Shown here: one piece after another, positions 1 through 8,247 of the stretch
Layout: each line of letters opens with the position of its first letter
Position numbering within the stretch: the stretch's first letter is position 1
Assembly: GCF_044803115.1 (NCBI RefSeq)
Contig: NZ_CP085224.1
Location: 3,596,001-3,660,000 of the forward strand
Reading direction: 5' to 3'
Length of the DNA: 64,000 nucleotides
Source: Caenispirillum salinarum_A
GTDB taxonomy: Bacteria > Pseudomonadota > Alphaproteobacteria > Rhodospirillales > Rhodospirillaceae
Notes under the pieces: model-generated
The model's database searches: none
Told to the model about the DNA's origin: nothing
What the model saw: the letters and a program-made list of their open reading frames with translations, nothing else
Translations under genes and position numbers: made by a program

Positions 1-2
1 GC

Positions 3-218
3 GAGGTGATCGAGGAAGGCATGTTCTTCACCATCGAGCCCATGATCAACGCCGGCAAGGCCGCCACCAAGATCCTGCCCGACGGCTGGACCGCGGTAAC
101 ACGCGACCGCTCCCTTTCCGCCCAGTTCGAGCACACCATCGGCGTGACGGCGGACGGCTGCGAGATCTTCACCCTTTCGCCCAAGGGCTGGCACTGCCCG
201 CCCTACGAAGGCGCCTGA
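3..218 (+). CDS. map: Methionine aminopeptidase, C-terminal fragment
   Basis: This is the 3' end of a type I methionine aminopeptidase, which removes the initiator methionine from new proteins in the cytoplasm. Only the last 70 or so codons are in the window; the gene starts before base 1. The visible part has the family blocks FFTIEPMI and FEHTIGVT, whose two glutamates are metal ligands in the pita-bread fold. The order map then radC is common in alphaproteobacteria. The 25-base gap to radC suggests co-transcription. Confidence 0.9.
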   Translation, partial: EVIEEGMFFTIEPMINAGKAATKILPDGWTAVTRDRSLSAQFEHTIGVTADGCEIFTLSPKGWHCPPYEGA

Positions 219-243
219 GGCCGGCGGAACCCAAGGGGGGATC

Positions 244-1032
244 ATGGGGGACGCCGGGGACGATCGGAACGACGCCGTGGCCGACATGTTCGGCCACGGC
301 CCGCCCGCGTCCGGCGGCTTGGCGGAGGAGCCCGCGTCGCCCCCCGCGCCCGCCGCGAAGGACAACCACAAGCACGGCCACCGCGAACGTTTGCGCGACC
401 GCTTTCTCAAGGGCGGGGCCGAAAGCGTGGCGGATTACGAACTGCTTGAACTGATGCTGTTCGCCGCCATCCCCCGCCGCGACGTCAAGCCCATCGCCAA
501 GGAACTGCTGAAACGGTTCAAGACCGTCGGCAACGTCGTCACCGCCAGGCCCGAGGAGCTGATGCAGGTGGACGGCATCAAGCTGGCCGCCGCGACCGCC
601 CTGAAGTCCGCCGAGGCTGTCGCCGTGCGCATGCTGCGCGACCAGGTGATGGACCGCCCCGTCATTTCCTCGTGGGATTCGCTCATCGACTACTGCACGG
701 CCTCCATGGCCTACCGCGATACCGAACAGTTCCGCATTCTGTTTCTGGACCGCCGCAACCGCCTGATCGCCGACGAACTGCAGCAGAAGGGGACGGTGGA
801 CCACACGCCGGTCTACCCGCGCGAGGTGCTGAAGCGGGCGCTGGAGGTTCAGGCCAGCGCCCTGATCCTGGTGCACAATCACCCCAGCGGCGACCCCACG
901 CCCAGCCAGGCCGACATCCAGATGACCCGCACCATCCGTGATGCCGCCAGACCGTTGGGGGTGACGCTGCACGACCACGTCATCGTCGGGCGCGGCAGCT
1001 ATACATCCCTGAAGGCGCAGGGTTTCATCTGA
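244..1032 (+). CDS. radC: RadC family JAB/MPN-domain protein
   Basis: A 262-residue protein of the RadC (UPF0758) family. The N-terminal third is low complexity; from about residue 42 the sequence GHRERLRDRFL starts the usual helix-hairpin-helix-like region, and the C-terminal half is a JAB/MPN domain with the metal-binding block HNHPSGDPTPSQAD. The name comes from an old radiation-sensitive mutant, but a general repair role is not established. The start at 244 follows AAGGGGGGATC, a usable ribosome site. Family assignment is firm; biochemical function is not. Confidence 0.9.
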   Translation: MGDAGDDRNDAVADMFGHGPPASGGLAEEPASPPAPAAKDNHKHGHRERLRDRFLKGGAESVADYELLELMLFAAIPRRDVKPIAKELLKRFKTVGNVVTARPEELMQVDGIKLAAATALKSAEAVAVRMLRDQVMDRPVISSWDSLIDYCTASMAYRDTEQFRILFLDRRNRLIADELQQKGTVDHTPVYPREVLKRALEVQASALILVHNHPSGDPTPSQADIQMTRTIRDAARPLGVTLHDHVIVGRGSYTSLKAQGFI

Positions 1033-1074
1033 ATCCCCTGGCCCTGCGAAATCCACAAAAACGATGCACGGCAA

Positions 1075-1109
1075 TTGACCAAGCATTCATGAATGGGTAG
1101 TAAATGCTT
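1075..1109 (+). promoter_or_regulatory. Candidate ldtR promoter with internal palindromic operator
   Basis: TTGACC (1075-1080) and TAGTAA (1098-1103) are 17 bases apart and can serve as -35 and -10. The spacer holds a perfect 12-base palindrome, CATTCATGAATG (1084-1095). It is flanked by the inverted pair AAGCATT (1081-1087) and AATGCTT (1103-1109). MarR-family regulators bind such palindromes, so autoregulation by the downstream gene is a reasonable inference. Confidence 0.5.
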
Positions 1110-1156
1110 ATGCCGTTCGGCTTAACGGCTCGCCGGACGGCCAAAAGGACTACCCC

Positions 1157-1612
1157 ATGCTGGACGCCTATAACACCATCGTTCATATGCTGGAGCGCCT
1201 GCACCGGCACTTCCTGGATGTGCTGCGGGCAGAGTTGCGCCGCATGAATGTGAACGACATCAACGCCGTTCAGGCCCTGCTGCTGTCCAACATCGGCGAC
1301 CAGGACGTGGTGATCCGCGACCTGAAGGACCGGGGCTACTATCACGGCTCCAACGTCAGCTATAACATCAAGAAGCTGACCGAGTTCGGCTACATCCACC
1401 AGGAGCGGGCGGAGCACGACCGCCGCGCCACGCAACTGCGCCTGACGGACAAGGGCATGGAACTGTGCCACGCCATCCGCGACCTGCAGAACCGCCTGGC
1501 CGAGTCCCTGAACACCGACGCCGGCGCCACCGAGGGTGAACTGCGCAAGGCCGACGAGGTGCTCCAGAAGCTGGAACGCACCTGGACGGACTACATCCGC
1601 TACGGCCGCTGA
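1157..1612 (+). CDS. ldtR: LdtR-type MarR-family transcriptional regulator
   Basis: A 151-residue winged-helix protein. It matches the alphaproteobacterial LdtR group by the segments VNDINAVQALLLSNIGDQD and RDLKDRGYYHGSNVSYNIKK (recognition-helix region), followed by the wing AEHDRRATQLRLTDKG. LdtR in Liberibacter and Sinorhizobium controls L,D-transpeptidase and stress genes and responds to small ligands; the target here is inferred only. It is transcribed alone from the palindrome-bearing promoter upstream. The start at 1157 follows AAAAGGAC about 8 bases upstream. Confidence 0.85.
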   Translation: MLDAYNTIVHMLERLHRHFLDVLRAELRRMNVNDINAVQALLLSNIGDQDVVIRDLKDRGYYHGSNVSYNIKKLTEFGYIHQERAEHDRRATQLRLTDKGMELCHAIRDLQNRLAESLNTDAGATEGELRKADEVLQKLERTWTDYIRYGR

Positions 1613-1624
1613 AGCGGTCTCTCC

Positions 1625-2035
1625 CTAAAGACCGGGCTCCGGCGGCTCCACCTTGATGGTGGAGGCGAACATCTCGTTGTAGCCTTCGTCGGCGACAACC
1701 ACCTTCGTCTCGCCCGGCTGTTCGGCAAAGATGAACAGCATGCCCGGCTCCTGCGTGCCCACGGTCACCACGCCGGGCACCAGCGAAATGATCGTGCCCG
1801 CCGGCTGCGGCAGGCGGATCACCTCCATGTCGCCCACCGTCATCTCCATCACCGGAAGGCGCTCGGCCTGCCGGGGGGCGGCATCGCCGTCGGTCTCCGG
1901 CTCCGGGATGACGATGAGGGGCGTGGTGAAGGGGTCGCCGCGCTCGGGCTGTTCGGGCACCTCCGCCGCCGCCGGCAGCGGTGCCGCCGCCATCACGACG
2001 GCCGCGAGAGTCGCCGAGCGGATAGACATGCGCAT
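1625..2035 (-). CDS. Secreted protein with CpaC-like pilus N-terminal domain
   Basis: A 136-residue protein with an N-terminal signal peptide (MRMSIRSATLAAVVMAAAP, then AAAE). After a charged linker comes a domain like the N-terminal part of CpaC/secretin proteins (PF13629 type): a dominant hydrophobic strand, a VTVG block, and LFIFAEQPGETKVVVADE. No secretin channel domain follows and there are no cpa genes nearby, so this is a stand-alone periplasmic domain of unknown role. A longer frame reaches 2185, but the ATG at 2035 with AAGGA upstream and an immediate signal peptide is the better start. It is convergent with ldtR. Confidence 0.65.
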   Translation of the reverse strand: MRMSIRSATLAAVVMAAAPLPAAAEVPEQPERGDPFTTPLIVIPEPETDGDAAPRQAERLPVMEMTVGDMEVIRLPQPAGTIISLVPGVVTVGTQEPGMLFIFAEQPGETKVVVADEGYNEMFASTIKVEPPEPGL

Positions 2036-2183
2036 GGTGATCCTTCCCCTTGCGAACCTTTGACGGACCACGCTACTCCAGCGCTCCGGCCGTTGCAACG
2101 CGCTACGGTCTGGAGGTGGGCGCCGAAATCTCCTATAACCGCGCCCATCCCGAGTCCTCTGGCGAAAAGCGAGATCCGTCGAC

Positions 2184-3485
2184 ATGATTCCCCGCTACAC
2201 GCGCCCCAAGATGGCCGCCATCTGGGAACCCGAGAACAAGTTCCGCATCTGGTTCGAGATCGAGGCCCACGCCTGCGACGCCCAGGCCAAGCTGGGCGTG
2301 GTCCCGGAAGCCGCCGCCAAGGCCGTGTGGGAGCGTGGACAGTTCGAGGTCGCCCGCATCGACGCCATCGAGGCCGAGGTCAAGCACGACGTCATCGCCT
2401 TCCTGACCAACCTGGCCGAATACGTCGGCGACGAGGCCCGCTTCGTCCACCAGGGCATGACCAGCTCCGACGTGCTCGACACCTGCCTGAACGTGCAGCT
2501 GGTCCAGGCCGCCGACATCCTGCTTGCCGACCTGGACGAGTTGCTGGCCGCGCTCGAAAAGCGCGCGTTCGAGCACAAGATGACCGTCTGCATGGGCCGC
2601 AGCCACGGCATCCATGCCGAGCCGGTGACCATGGGCCTGAAGTTCGCCAGCTTCCACGCCGAGTTCCAGCGCAACCGCGAGCGCCTTCTGGCCGCCCGCG
2701 AGGACATCGCCACCTGCGCCATCTCCGGCGCCGTCGGCACGTTCGCCAACATCGACCCCTTCGTCGAGGAACACGTCGCGGAGAAGCTGGGCCTGAAGCC
2801 CGAGCCGATCTCCACCCAGGTCATTCCGCGTGACCGCCACGCCATGTTCTTCAGCGTGCTGGGCGTCATCGCCTCGTCCATCGAGCGCCTGGCGACCGAG
2901 GTCCGCCACCTGCAGCGGACCGAAGTCCGCGAGGCCGAGGAGTTCTTCTCCAAGGGCCAGAAGGGCAGCTCCGCCATGCCGCACAAGCGCAACCCGGTGC
3001 TGACCGAGAACCTGACGGGCCTCGCCCGCATGGTGCGCTCCTACGCCCTGCCGGCCATGGAGAACGTCGCGCTGTGGCACGAGCGCGACATCAGCCATTC
3101 GTCCGTGGAGCGCTACATCGGCCCCGACGCGACCGTCACGCTGGACTTCGCGCTGGCCCGCCTGACCAACGTCGTCGCCAACCTGGTGGTCTACGAGGAC
3201 GCCATCGACCGCAACCTCAACCAGATGGGCGGCCTGGTGTTCAGCCAGCGCGTCCTGCTGGCGCTCACCCAGAAGGGCGTGTCGCGCGAAGACAGCTACA
3301 GCCTGGTCCAGCGCAACGCCATGAAGGTGTGGAACGGCGAGGGCAACCTTCAGGACCTGTTGAAGACCGACCCCGACGTCTCGGCCAAGATGACCACCGA
3401 GGAAATCGACGAGCTGTTCGACCTGGGCTACCACACCAAGCACGTCGACACGATCTTCAAGCGCGTCTTCGGCCGCAGCGAGTAA
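2184..3485 (+). CDS. purB: Adenylosuccinate lyase
   Basis: A 433-residue fumarase/aspartase-superfamily enzyme of purine synthesis. It cleaves SAICAR and adenylosuccinate, releasing fumarate. The superfamily signature SSAMPHKRNP is present near residue 265, and the earlier blocks TSSDVLDT and GRSHGIHAEPV match the active-site segments. Length and N-terminus (MIPRYTRPKMAAIWEPENKF) are typical. It is followed by two strong hairpins, so it is probably transcribed alone. Confidence 0.97.
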   Translation: MIPRYTRPKMAAIWEPENKFRIWFEIEAHACDAQAKLGVVPEAAAKAVWERGQFEVARIDAIEAEVKHDVIAFLTNLAEYVGDEARFVHQGMTSSDVLDTCLNVQLVQAADILLADLDELLAALEKRAFEHKMTVCMGRSHGIHAEPVTMGLKFASFHAEFQRNRERLLAAREDIATCAISGAVGTFANIDPFVEEHVAEKLGLKPEPISTQVIPRDRHAMFFSVLGVIASSIERLATEVRHLQRTEVREAEEFFSKGQKGSSAMPHKRNPVLTENLTGLARMVRSYALPAMENVALWHERDISHSSVERYIGPDATVTLDFALARLTNVVANLVVYEDAIDRNLNQMGGLVFSQRVLLALTQKGVSREDSYSLVQRNAMKVWNGEGNLQDLLKTDPDVSAKMTTEEIDELFDLGYHTKHVDTIFKRVFGRSE

Positions 3486-3493
3486 GGCATGAT

Positions 3494-3516
3494 GCGGGGA
3501 TCGATACGATCCCCGC
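3494..3516 (+). terminator. Hairpin after purB
   Basis: GCGGGGATCG pairs with CGATCCCCGC across a 3-base loop, 9 bases after the purB stop. It is followed by a pyrimidine stretch with few Ts, so it is a weak intrinsic terminator candidate. Confidence 0.6.
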
Positions 3517-3621
3517 CCTTCCTTGATGAGTTTGCGAACGGGCTGGCAGCGAATGTAGGTTCCTGCTTTCACAAGCCATCAGCCGCCTCAACGGCGCCCC
3601 AACTCATCGCGGGGGAGCGCG

Positions 3622-3644
3622 AGGGGGACCACGTTGGTCCCCCT
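3622..3644. repeat. Perfect hairpin in the purB-3750 intergenic region
   Basis: AGGGGGACCA pairs with TGGTCCCCCT around CGT. It sits in the 264-base gap between purB and the next gene. A stretch near 3560 (TTCCTGCTTTCACAAG) resembles half of the REP-like hairpin seen at 38074, so this gap may hold degenerate dispersed repeat sequence. No gene is visible in it. Confidence 0.45.
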
Positions 3645-3749
3645 TCGCCACCTCGCCGCTCGGTACTGGAGCCATACCGTAATGGCTCTTCTCACACACG
3701 CGCTGTCCGCACACACTGCGCCCCGCCTTGAACACCCCGGAGCGCCTGA

Positions 3750-4769
3750 ATGCCCGCCTTTCTCACCGCCGTCCAGCGCCTGATCCGCGACAGCTTGCGG
3801 GTCTGGTGGGTGCTGCTGCGCATGATGGTGCCCATCATGATCGCGGTGAAGGTGGCCGCCGAGATGGGCGCCATCCCTTACATCGCCGCGGCCTTCGCGC
3901 CGGTGATGGACCTGGCGGGGCTGCCGGCGGAGGTGGGCGTGGTCTGGGCCGCCGCCTGCCTGACGACCATCTACGGCGCGGCCGCCGTGCTGCCGACCGT
4001 GCTGCCCGACGTCTCCCTCACCGTCGCTCAGATGACCGTGCTGGGCACCATGATCCTGGTCGCCCACTCCCTGCCCGTGGAGGGCCGGGTGTGCCAGCGC
4101 GCCGGGGCCGGCATCATCTTTCAGACGCTCCTGCGCCTGGTCGCCGCCCTGCTGTTCGGCATCGTGCTCAATGCGGTCTACGGCGGCCTCGGCGTGCTGC
4201 AGGAGCCGGTGACCATCTCCTGGCTGCCCGAGGCAGACCCCGATGCCGGCTGGACAGGCTGGGCGGTCGACTCGGCCATCGGCCTCGGCTGGATCTATCT
4301 CATCATCCTGGCGATCATGGCCGGTATGGCGCTGCTGGACGCCGTCGGCGCGAACCGGCTGCTCACCCGCCTGCTGTCGCCGCTGCTGCGCGTCATGGGC
4401 ATCGGCGAAAAGGCGGTCCCGCTGACCGTGATCGGCGTGCTGCTGGGCATCTCCTACGGCGGCGGGCTGATCATCCGCGAGGTGGAGCGCGGCGGGCTGA
4501 GCCGGCGCGACGTGCTGCTGTCCATCTCCTTCATGGCGCTGTGCCACAGCCTCATCGAGGACAGCCTCATCATCATCGCCCTGGGCGGCCACTGGTCGGG
4601 GGTGATTATCGGCCGGCTGGTGCTGACGCTGGTGGTGATCGCGGTGCTGGCGCGCATCGTCCATCGCATGTCCGACGAGACGCTGGCCCGCCTGTTCCTC
4701 AGCCGCGTGAAGATACCCGATCCCGCGCCCGAACCCGCCGCCGCAACCACCGCGCCCACCGCGCGTTGA
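3750..4769 (+). CDS. Membrane protein with nucleoside-recognition (Gate) domains
   Basis: A 339-residue multi-spanning inner-membrane protein. It contains two Gate/nucleoside-recognition repeats: an N-terminal half with segments VWWVLLRMMVPIMIAVKVA and LTTIYGAAAVLPTVLP, and a C-terminal half with VIGVLLGISYGGGLIIREV and SFMALCHSLIEDSLI. The conserved CHSLIED block is typical of this family. Substrate is unknown. The start follows CGGAGCGCC. The next gene, eda, begins 40 bases downstream on the same strand. Confidence 0.75.
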   Translation: MPAFLTAVQRLIRDSLRVWWVLLRMMVPIMIAVKVAAEMGAIPYIAAAFAPVMDLAGLPAEVGVVWAAACLTTIYGAAAVLPTVLPDVSLTVAQMTVLGTMILVAHSLPVEGRVCQRAGAGIIFQTLLRLVAALLFGIVLNAVYGGLGVLQEPVTISWLPEADPDAGWTGWAVDSAIGLGWIYLIILAIMAGMALLDAVGANRLLTRLLSPLLRVMGIGEKAVPLTVIGVLLGISYGGGLIIREVERGGLSRRDVLLSISFMALCHSLIEDSLIIIALGGHWSGVIIGRLVLTLVVIAVLARIVHRMSDETLARLFLSRVKIPDPAPEPAAATTAPTAR

Positions 4770-4809
4770 CGGCGGGCCCAAGCCCATTTCCATGCCGACG
4801 GAGACCGCC

Positions 4810-5448
4810 ATGCCCGATGCCATGCTCGACATCCTCAAGCGGGCGCCGGTGGTGCCGGTGCTGGTCATCGAAAACGCCGACGACGCCGTGCCGCTCGCCC
4901 GCGCCCTGGTCGCGGGCGGGCTGCCGGCGCTGGAGGTGACGCTGCGCACCCCCGCCGCCCTGGACAGCATCCGCCGCATCACCGCCGAAGTGCCCGAGGC
5001 GCTGGTGGGTGTGGGCACCATCATGAAGCCCGCCGACTTCGACACGGCACAGGAGGCCGGTGCCCGCTTCGCCGTCAGCCCCGGCGCCACCGACGCCCTG
5101 CTTGAGGCCGCCCGCGCGAGCGGCATGCCCTTCCTGCCGGGCGTCGCCACCGCCAGCGAGGTCATGCGCGGCATGGAGGCCGGGTTGAGCGTCTTCAAGG
5201 CCTTCCCCGCCGCCGCCATCGGCGGACCCGCCACGGTGGCGGCCTTCGGCGGTCCCTTCCCGGAAGCGCGCTTCTGCCCGACCGGCGGCATTCGCTCCGG
5301 CACCGCCGCCGACTACCTGCGCCTGCCCAACGTGGTCGCCATCGGCGGCACATGGCTGGCGCCCAAGGAAAAGGTCCGCGCCGGCGACTGGCAGGGCATC
5401 GAGGACCTCGCCCGTTCCGCCGCCGGCCTGGCGGAGCACCTAGGATGA
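4810..5448 (+). CDS. eda: KDPG/KHG aldolase
   Basis: A 212-residue class I aldolase that splits 2-keto-3-deoxy-6-phosphogluconate into pyruvate and glyceraldehyde 3-phosphate (Entner-Doudoroff pathway) and can also act on 2-keto-4-hydroxyglutarate. Glu42 (LEVTLRT) and Schiff-base Lys130 (SVFKAFPA) are in place, and PTGGIRSG matches the phosphate-binding end. A second in-frame ATG lies 18 bases upstream at 4792, but the 4810 start has GGAG at the right distance. No edd is seen nearby. It overlaps the next gene by 4 bases. Confidence 0.92.
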   Translation: MPDAMLDILKRAPVVPVLVIENADDAVPLARALVAGGLPALEVTLRTPAALDSIRRITAEVPEALVGVGTIMKPADFDTAQEAGARFAVSPGATDALLEAARASGMPFLPGVATASEVMRGMEAGLSVFKAFPAAAIGGPATVAAFGGPFPEARFCPTGGIRSGTAADYLRLPNVVAIGGTWLAPKEKVRAGDWQGIEDLARSAAGLAEHLG

Positions 5449-6122
5449 CCGCAGGGGCCGCCTTCCCGCCGCTTGTCGCCAAGGCCCTGCTGCTGGACTT
5501 CGACGGGGTGCTGTTCGACACCACCGCATCCGTGGACCTGTTCTGGCGCCGCTTCGCCGAGGACGCCGGCCTGCCCGCCGAACGGGTGCTGGCGGACGTC
5601 CACGGCCGGCGCGAGGTCGACACCATCCGCGCCCTCGCGCCGGACCGTGTCACCAGCGATAGCGCCTATTACCGCGACCGGCCGATCCTGCCGGAGGAGA
5701 TCGAGTGGGCGCGGGAGTATGCCGGCGCCGTCGATCTGCTGAGGACGCTGCCGCCGGAGCGTTTCGCCATCGTCACCTCCGGCCATCGCGCGCTGTTGAC
5801 CGCACGGCTGGCGCACTTCGGCCTGGAGCTTCCGACGGTGACGGTGACCGCCGATGACGTGTCGGACGGCAAGCCTTCCCCCGCGCCTTACCTGTTGGCG
5901 GCGGAACGTCTGGGCGTGGACGCCGCCCGCGCGGTGGTGATCGAGGACGCCCCACCGGGCATCCGCGCCGGCAAGGCCGCCGGTGCCCGCGTCATCGCCG
6001 TCGCCACCACCCATGCGCCCGAGGAGTTGGGCGAGGCGGATCGCATCGTGTCCGACCTTGGCGCCATGGCGGTTTCGGCGCTGGAGGACGGCAGCCTGCG
6101 GATCACGCGGCGGACGCCATAG
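5445..6122 (+). CDS. HAD-superfamily phosphatase
   Basis: A 225-residue HAD subfamily IA hydrolase. Motif I is DFDGVLFD, motif II is VTSGHR, and motifs III/IV are KPSPAPYLLAAERL and VVIEDAPPGIRAGKAAG. It starts at the ATG that overlaps the eda stop (ATGA), so it is translationally coupled to eda and likely acts on a sugar phosphate. The exact substrate cannot be read from the sequence; sugar phosphatase and phosphoglycolate phosphatase are both possible. Confidence 0.82.
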   Translation: MTAGAAFPPLVAKALLLDFDGVLFDTTASVDLFWRRFAEDAGLPAERVLADVHGRREVDTIRALAPDRVTSDSAYYRDRPILPEEIEWAREYAGAVDLLRTLPPERFAIVTSGHRALLTARLAHFGLELPTVTVTADDVSDGKPSPAPYLLAAERLGVDAARAVVIEDAPPGIRAGKAAGARVIAVATTHAPEELGEADRIVSDLGAMAVSALEDGSLRITRRTP

Positions 6123-6186
6123 CGGCCCCTGCCCGGCCGGCTCAGCGGCACTGGACACTATCGCCGCCCGCCGTCACTGTGGCGCC

Positions 6187-7134
6187 ATGACCCAGTCTTC
6201 CTCCGCATCCGGCCAAGTCGTCGCCGACCCCACCGCACGCGCTGGTTTCACCGCCGCCCTGGGGGCCTACGGCATATGGGGCATCTCGCCCCTGTTCTTC
6301 CGCGAGATCGCCATGGTGCCGCCGCTGGAGGTGGTGGCGCACCGCATCCTGTGGGCGCTGCTGGTGCTGGCGCTGGTCATCACCATCCGGGGCGGCTGGA
6401 CGGAAACGGTCGCCATTCTGCGCGACCGCAAGAAGGCGCTGGTCTTCGTCGCCTCGGCCACCGCCATTACGGTCAACTGGATCACCTTCGTCCACGCCGT
6501 CACCAGCGGCCGGGCGCTGGAGGCGAGCCTGGGCTACTACATCTTCCCGCTGGTGACGGTCATGCTGGGCGCGGTATTCCTGAAGGAGCGGTTCTCGCCG
6601 CGCCAGGTGGCGGCGCTGGGGCTGGTGATTGCGGGCGTCGCGGCCCTGGTCATCGGCCTGGGCCGGCTGCCGTGGGTGACGCTGACGCTGGCGTGTTCGT
6701 TCGCCATGTACGGCCTGTTGCGCAAGACCGCGCCGGCGGAAAGCCTCGTCGGGCTTTTCCTCGAAACCATTCTGCTGAGCCCGCTGGTGCTGGTCTTCCT
6801 GGCCTGGCTGGAATGGACCGGCGCCGGCCACTTCATCGGCGCGCCCGAGGGGCCGTGGGTGACGACCCTGCTGGTGCTGGCGGGCCCTCTGACCGCCGTG
6901 CCGCTGTTCCTGTTCGCCTTCGCGGCCCGCCGGATGCGGCTGGCGACGCTTGGCCTCATGCAGTACATGAACCCCACCATCCAGTTCCTGCTGGCGACCC
7001 TGATCTTCGGCGAGGCCTTCACCACCCCCCACGCCGTCGCCTTCGGGCTGATCTGGACGGGCATCGCGGTCTACAGCATCGATCCCGGCCGCCTGCGCCG
7101 CCGACGCCGTGCGCGGAGCGGCGATGCCGCTTGA
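6187..7134 (+). CDS. rarD: RarD-type EamA transporter
   Basis: A 315-residue inner-membrane protein of the drug/metabolite transporter superfamily, with about ten membrane segments in two EamA repeats. The block YGIWGISPLFFREI and the stretch SGRALEASLGYYIFPLVTV are characteristic of RarD (chloramphenicol-sensitive protein). The C-terminus is Arg-rich and cytoplasmic. The transported compound is unknown. The start at 6187 avoids an unlikely 68-residue extension. Confidence 0.85.
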   Translation: MTQSSSASGQVVADPTARAGFTAALGAYGIWGISPLFFREIAMVPPLEVVAHRILWALLVLALVITIRGGWTETVAILRDRKKALVFVASATAITVNWITFVHAVTSGRALEASLGYYIFPLVTVMLGAVFLKERFSPRQVAALGLVIAGVAALVIGLGRLPWVTLTLACSFAMYGLLRKTAPAESLVGLFLETILLSPLVLVFLAWLEWTGAGHFIGAPEGPWVTTLLVLAGPLTAVPLFLFAFAARRMRLATLGLMQYMNPTIQFLLATLIFGEAFTTPHAVAFGLIWTGIAVYSIDPGRLRRRRRARSGDAA

Positions 7135-7162
7135 CGCCGGACAAACCCTCCATCGCTTGCGG

Positions 7163-7191
7163 TTGACTTGCGCTTGCGTTGGGTCCATATG
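7163..7191 (+). promoter_or_regulatory. Candidate grxD promoter
   Basis: TTGACT (7163-7168) and CATATG (7186-7191) lie 17 bases apart in the 179-base gap before grxD. The -35 is good and the -10 is partial. The leader would be about 115 bases long. Confidence 0.4.
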
Positions 7192-7313
7192 GCGGAACAG
7201 CCGCGAAGGACAGTGACGCCGGCAGACGGGTCCCGGTTGCCCGCAGCCCGCCCGCCAGGTCTCCCCCGACCCGCCGTCACGGACGCCCAGACGCCACAGG
7301 AGTTGAGCGAAGA

Positions 7314-7649
7314 ATGACTGACAATCCGGCCTTCCAGCAGATCCAGAACGACATCGACACCAACGACGTCGTGGTGTTCATGAAGGGCACCAGCCAGTTC
7401 CCGCAGTGCGGCTTTTCCGCCGCCGTCGTGCAGGTGCTGAACCACTTCGGCGTTCCGTTCAAGGACGTCAACGTGCTCGCCAGCGACGACATGCGCCAGG
7501 GCATCAAGGACTTCTCCAACTGGCCGACCATCCCCCAGCTCTACGTGAAGGGCGAGTTCGTGGGCGGCTGCGACATCGTGCGCGAGATGGCCGCCAACGG
7601 CGAACTGCAGCAGATGTTCAAGGACAAGGGCGTGATGACCGCCGCGTAA
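7314..7649 (+). CDS. grxD: Monothiol glutaredoxin, Grx4 family
   Basis: A 111-residue CGFS-type glutaredoxin. Cys32 lies in QCGFS, with Lys24 (VVFMKG) and the glutathione-binding WPTIPQLYV and GGCDI blocks. These proteins bind a [2Fe-2S] cluster with glutathione and pass it to client apoproteins. In many alphaproteobacteria bolA precedes grxD; it is absent here. The start at 7314 follows GAGCGAAGA. A strong terminator follows. Confidence 0.95.
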   Translation: MTDNPAFQQIQNDIDTNDVVVFMKGTSQFPQCGFSAAVVQVLNHFGVPFKDVNVLASDDMRQGIKDFSNWPTIPQLYVKGEFVGGCDIVREMAANGELQQMFKDKGVMTAA

Positions 7650-7672
7650 GGTGGCGCCACACCGATCCTTGC

Positions 7673-7705
7673 AAAAGGCCGGTCTCCGCGGAGACCGGCC
7701 TTTTT
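7673..7705 (+). terminator. Intrinsic terminator after grxD
   Basis: AAAAGGCCGGTCTCC pairs with GGAGACCGGCCTTTT around CGC, then a T-run. It is a textbook Rho-independent terminator, 23 bases after grxD. The A-run on the other side lets it serve the convergent gene at 7716 too. Confidence 0.92.
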
Positions 7706-7715
7706 CGTATGCGCG

Positions 7716-8072
7716 TCAGGCGTCTTCCTTCGCCTTATCCGGGGTCCTGGCCGGATCGCCCATGGCGTAGGCGCGTTCCACTTGGGCAACGCGGGTGGTG
7801 TAGGCGGAATACCAGCCATCGCGCCCGGCCGCGCGCGCCGCGACATGCTCGGCGTGGTGCTTCCAGGCGCGGATGGCCTCCTCGCTCTCCCAGTAGCTCA
7901 CGGTGATGCCGAAGCCGTCCGGCCCGCGCGCCGATTCCACGCCCAGGAAGCCGGGCTGGGCGCGGGCAAGCTCCACCATGCGTTCGGCCATGGCGTCGTA
8001 GCCGTCGTCCGGCGCCTCGGCGCGGCGCGAGGTGAAGATGACGGCGTAGCAACCTGGCGTGCAAGCGTCCAT
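7716..8072 (-). CDS. Antibiotic biosynthesis monooxygenase (ABM) family protein
   Basis: A 118-residue single-domain protein with a dimeric alpha/beta-barrel (ABM) fold. It shows YAVIFTSRR at the start, then PGFLGVESARG, VSYWESEEAIRAWKHHAEH, and a C-terminal tail. Such proteins act as small cofactor-free monooxygenases, haem-degrading enzymes or binding proteins; none can be chosen here. The ATG at 8072 follows GGAGAGGACGCC. It is divergent from the aldo/keto reductase. Confidence 0.8.
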   Translation of the reverse strand: MDACTPGCYAVIFTSRRAEAPDDGYDAMAERMVELARAQPGFLGVESARGPDGFGITVSYWESEEAIRAWKHHAEHVAARAAGRDGWYSAYTTRVAQVERAYAMGDPARTPDKAKEDA

Positions 8073-8247
8073 GGAGGCGTCCTCTCCTGTTGAGCGGCCA
8101 GGATAGCCGCCCCGCCGCGCCGGGAGGCAGGGCCATTGCGCAGCGCAACCGCGGGGCGATTGCCCGCGTTGCCGCAGCAGATACCGGACGGCGCACCCGC
8201 GCCGGTCCGCGCCTTTTTCCTGTTCCAGAGCCATAAGGACAGCATCC

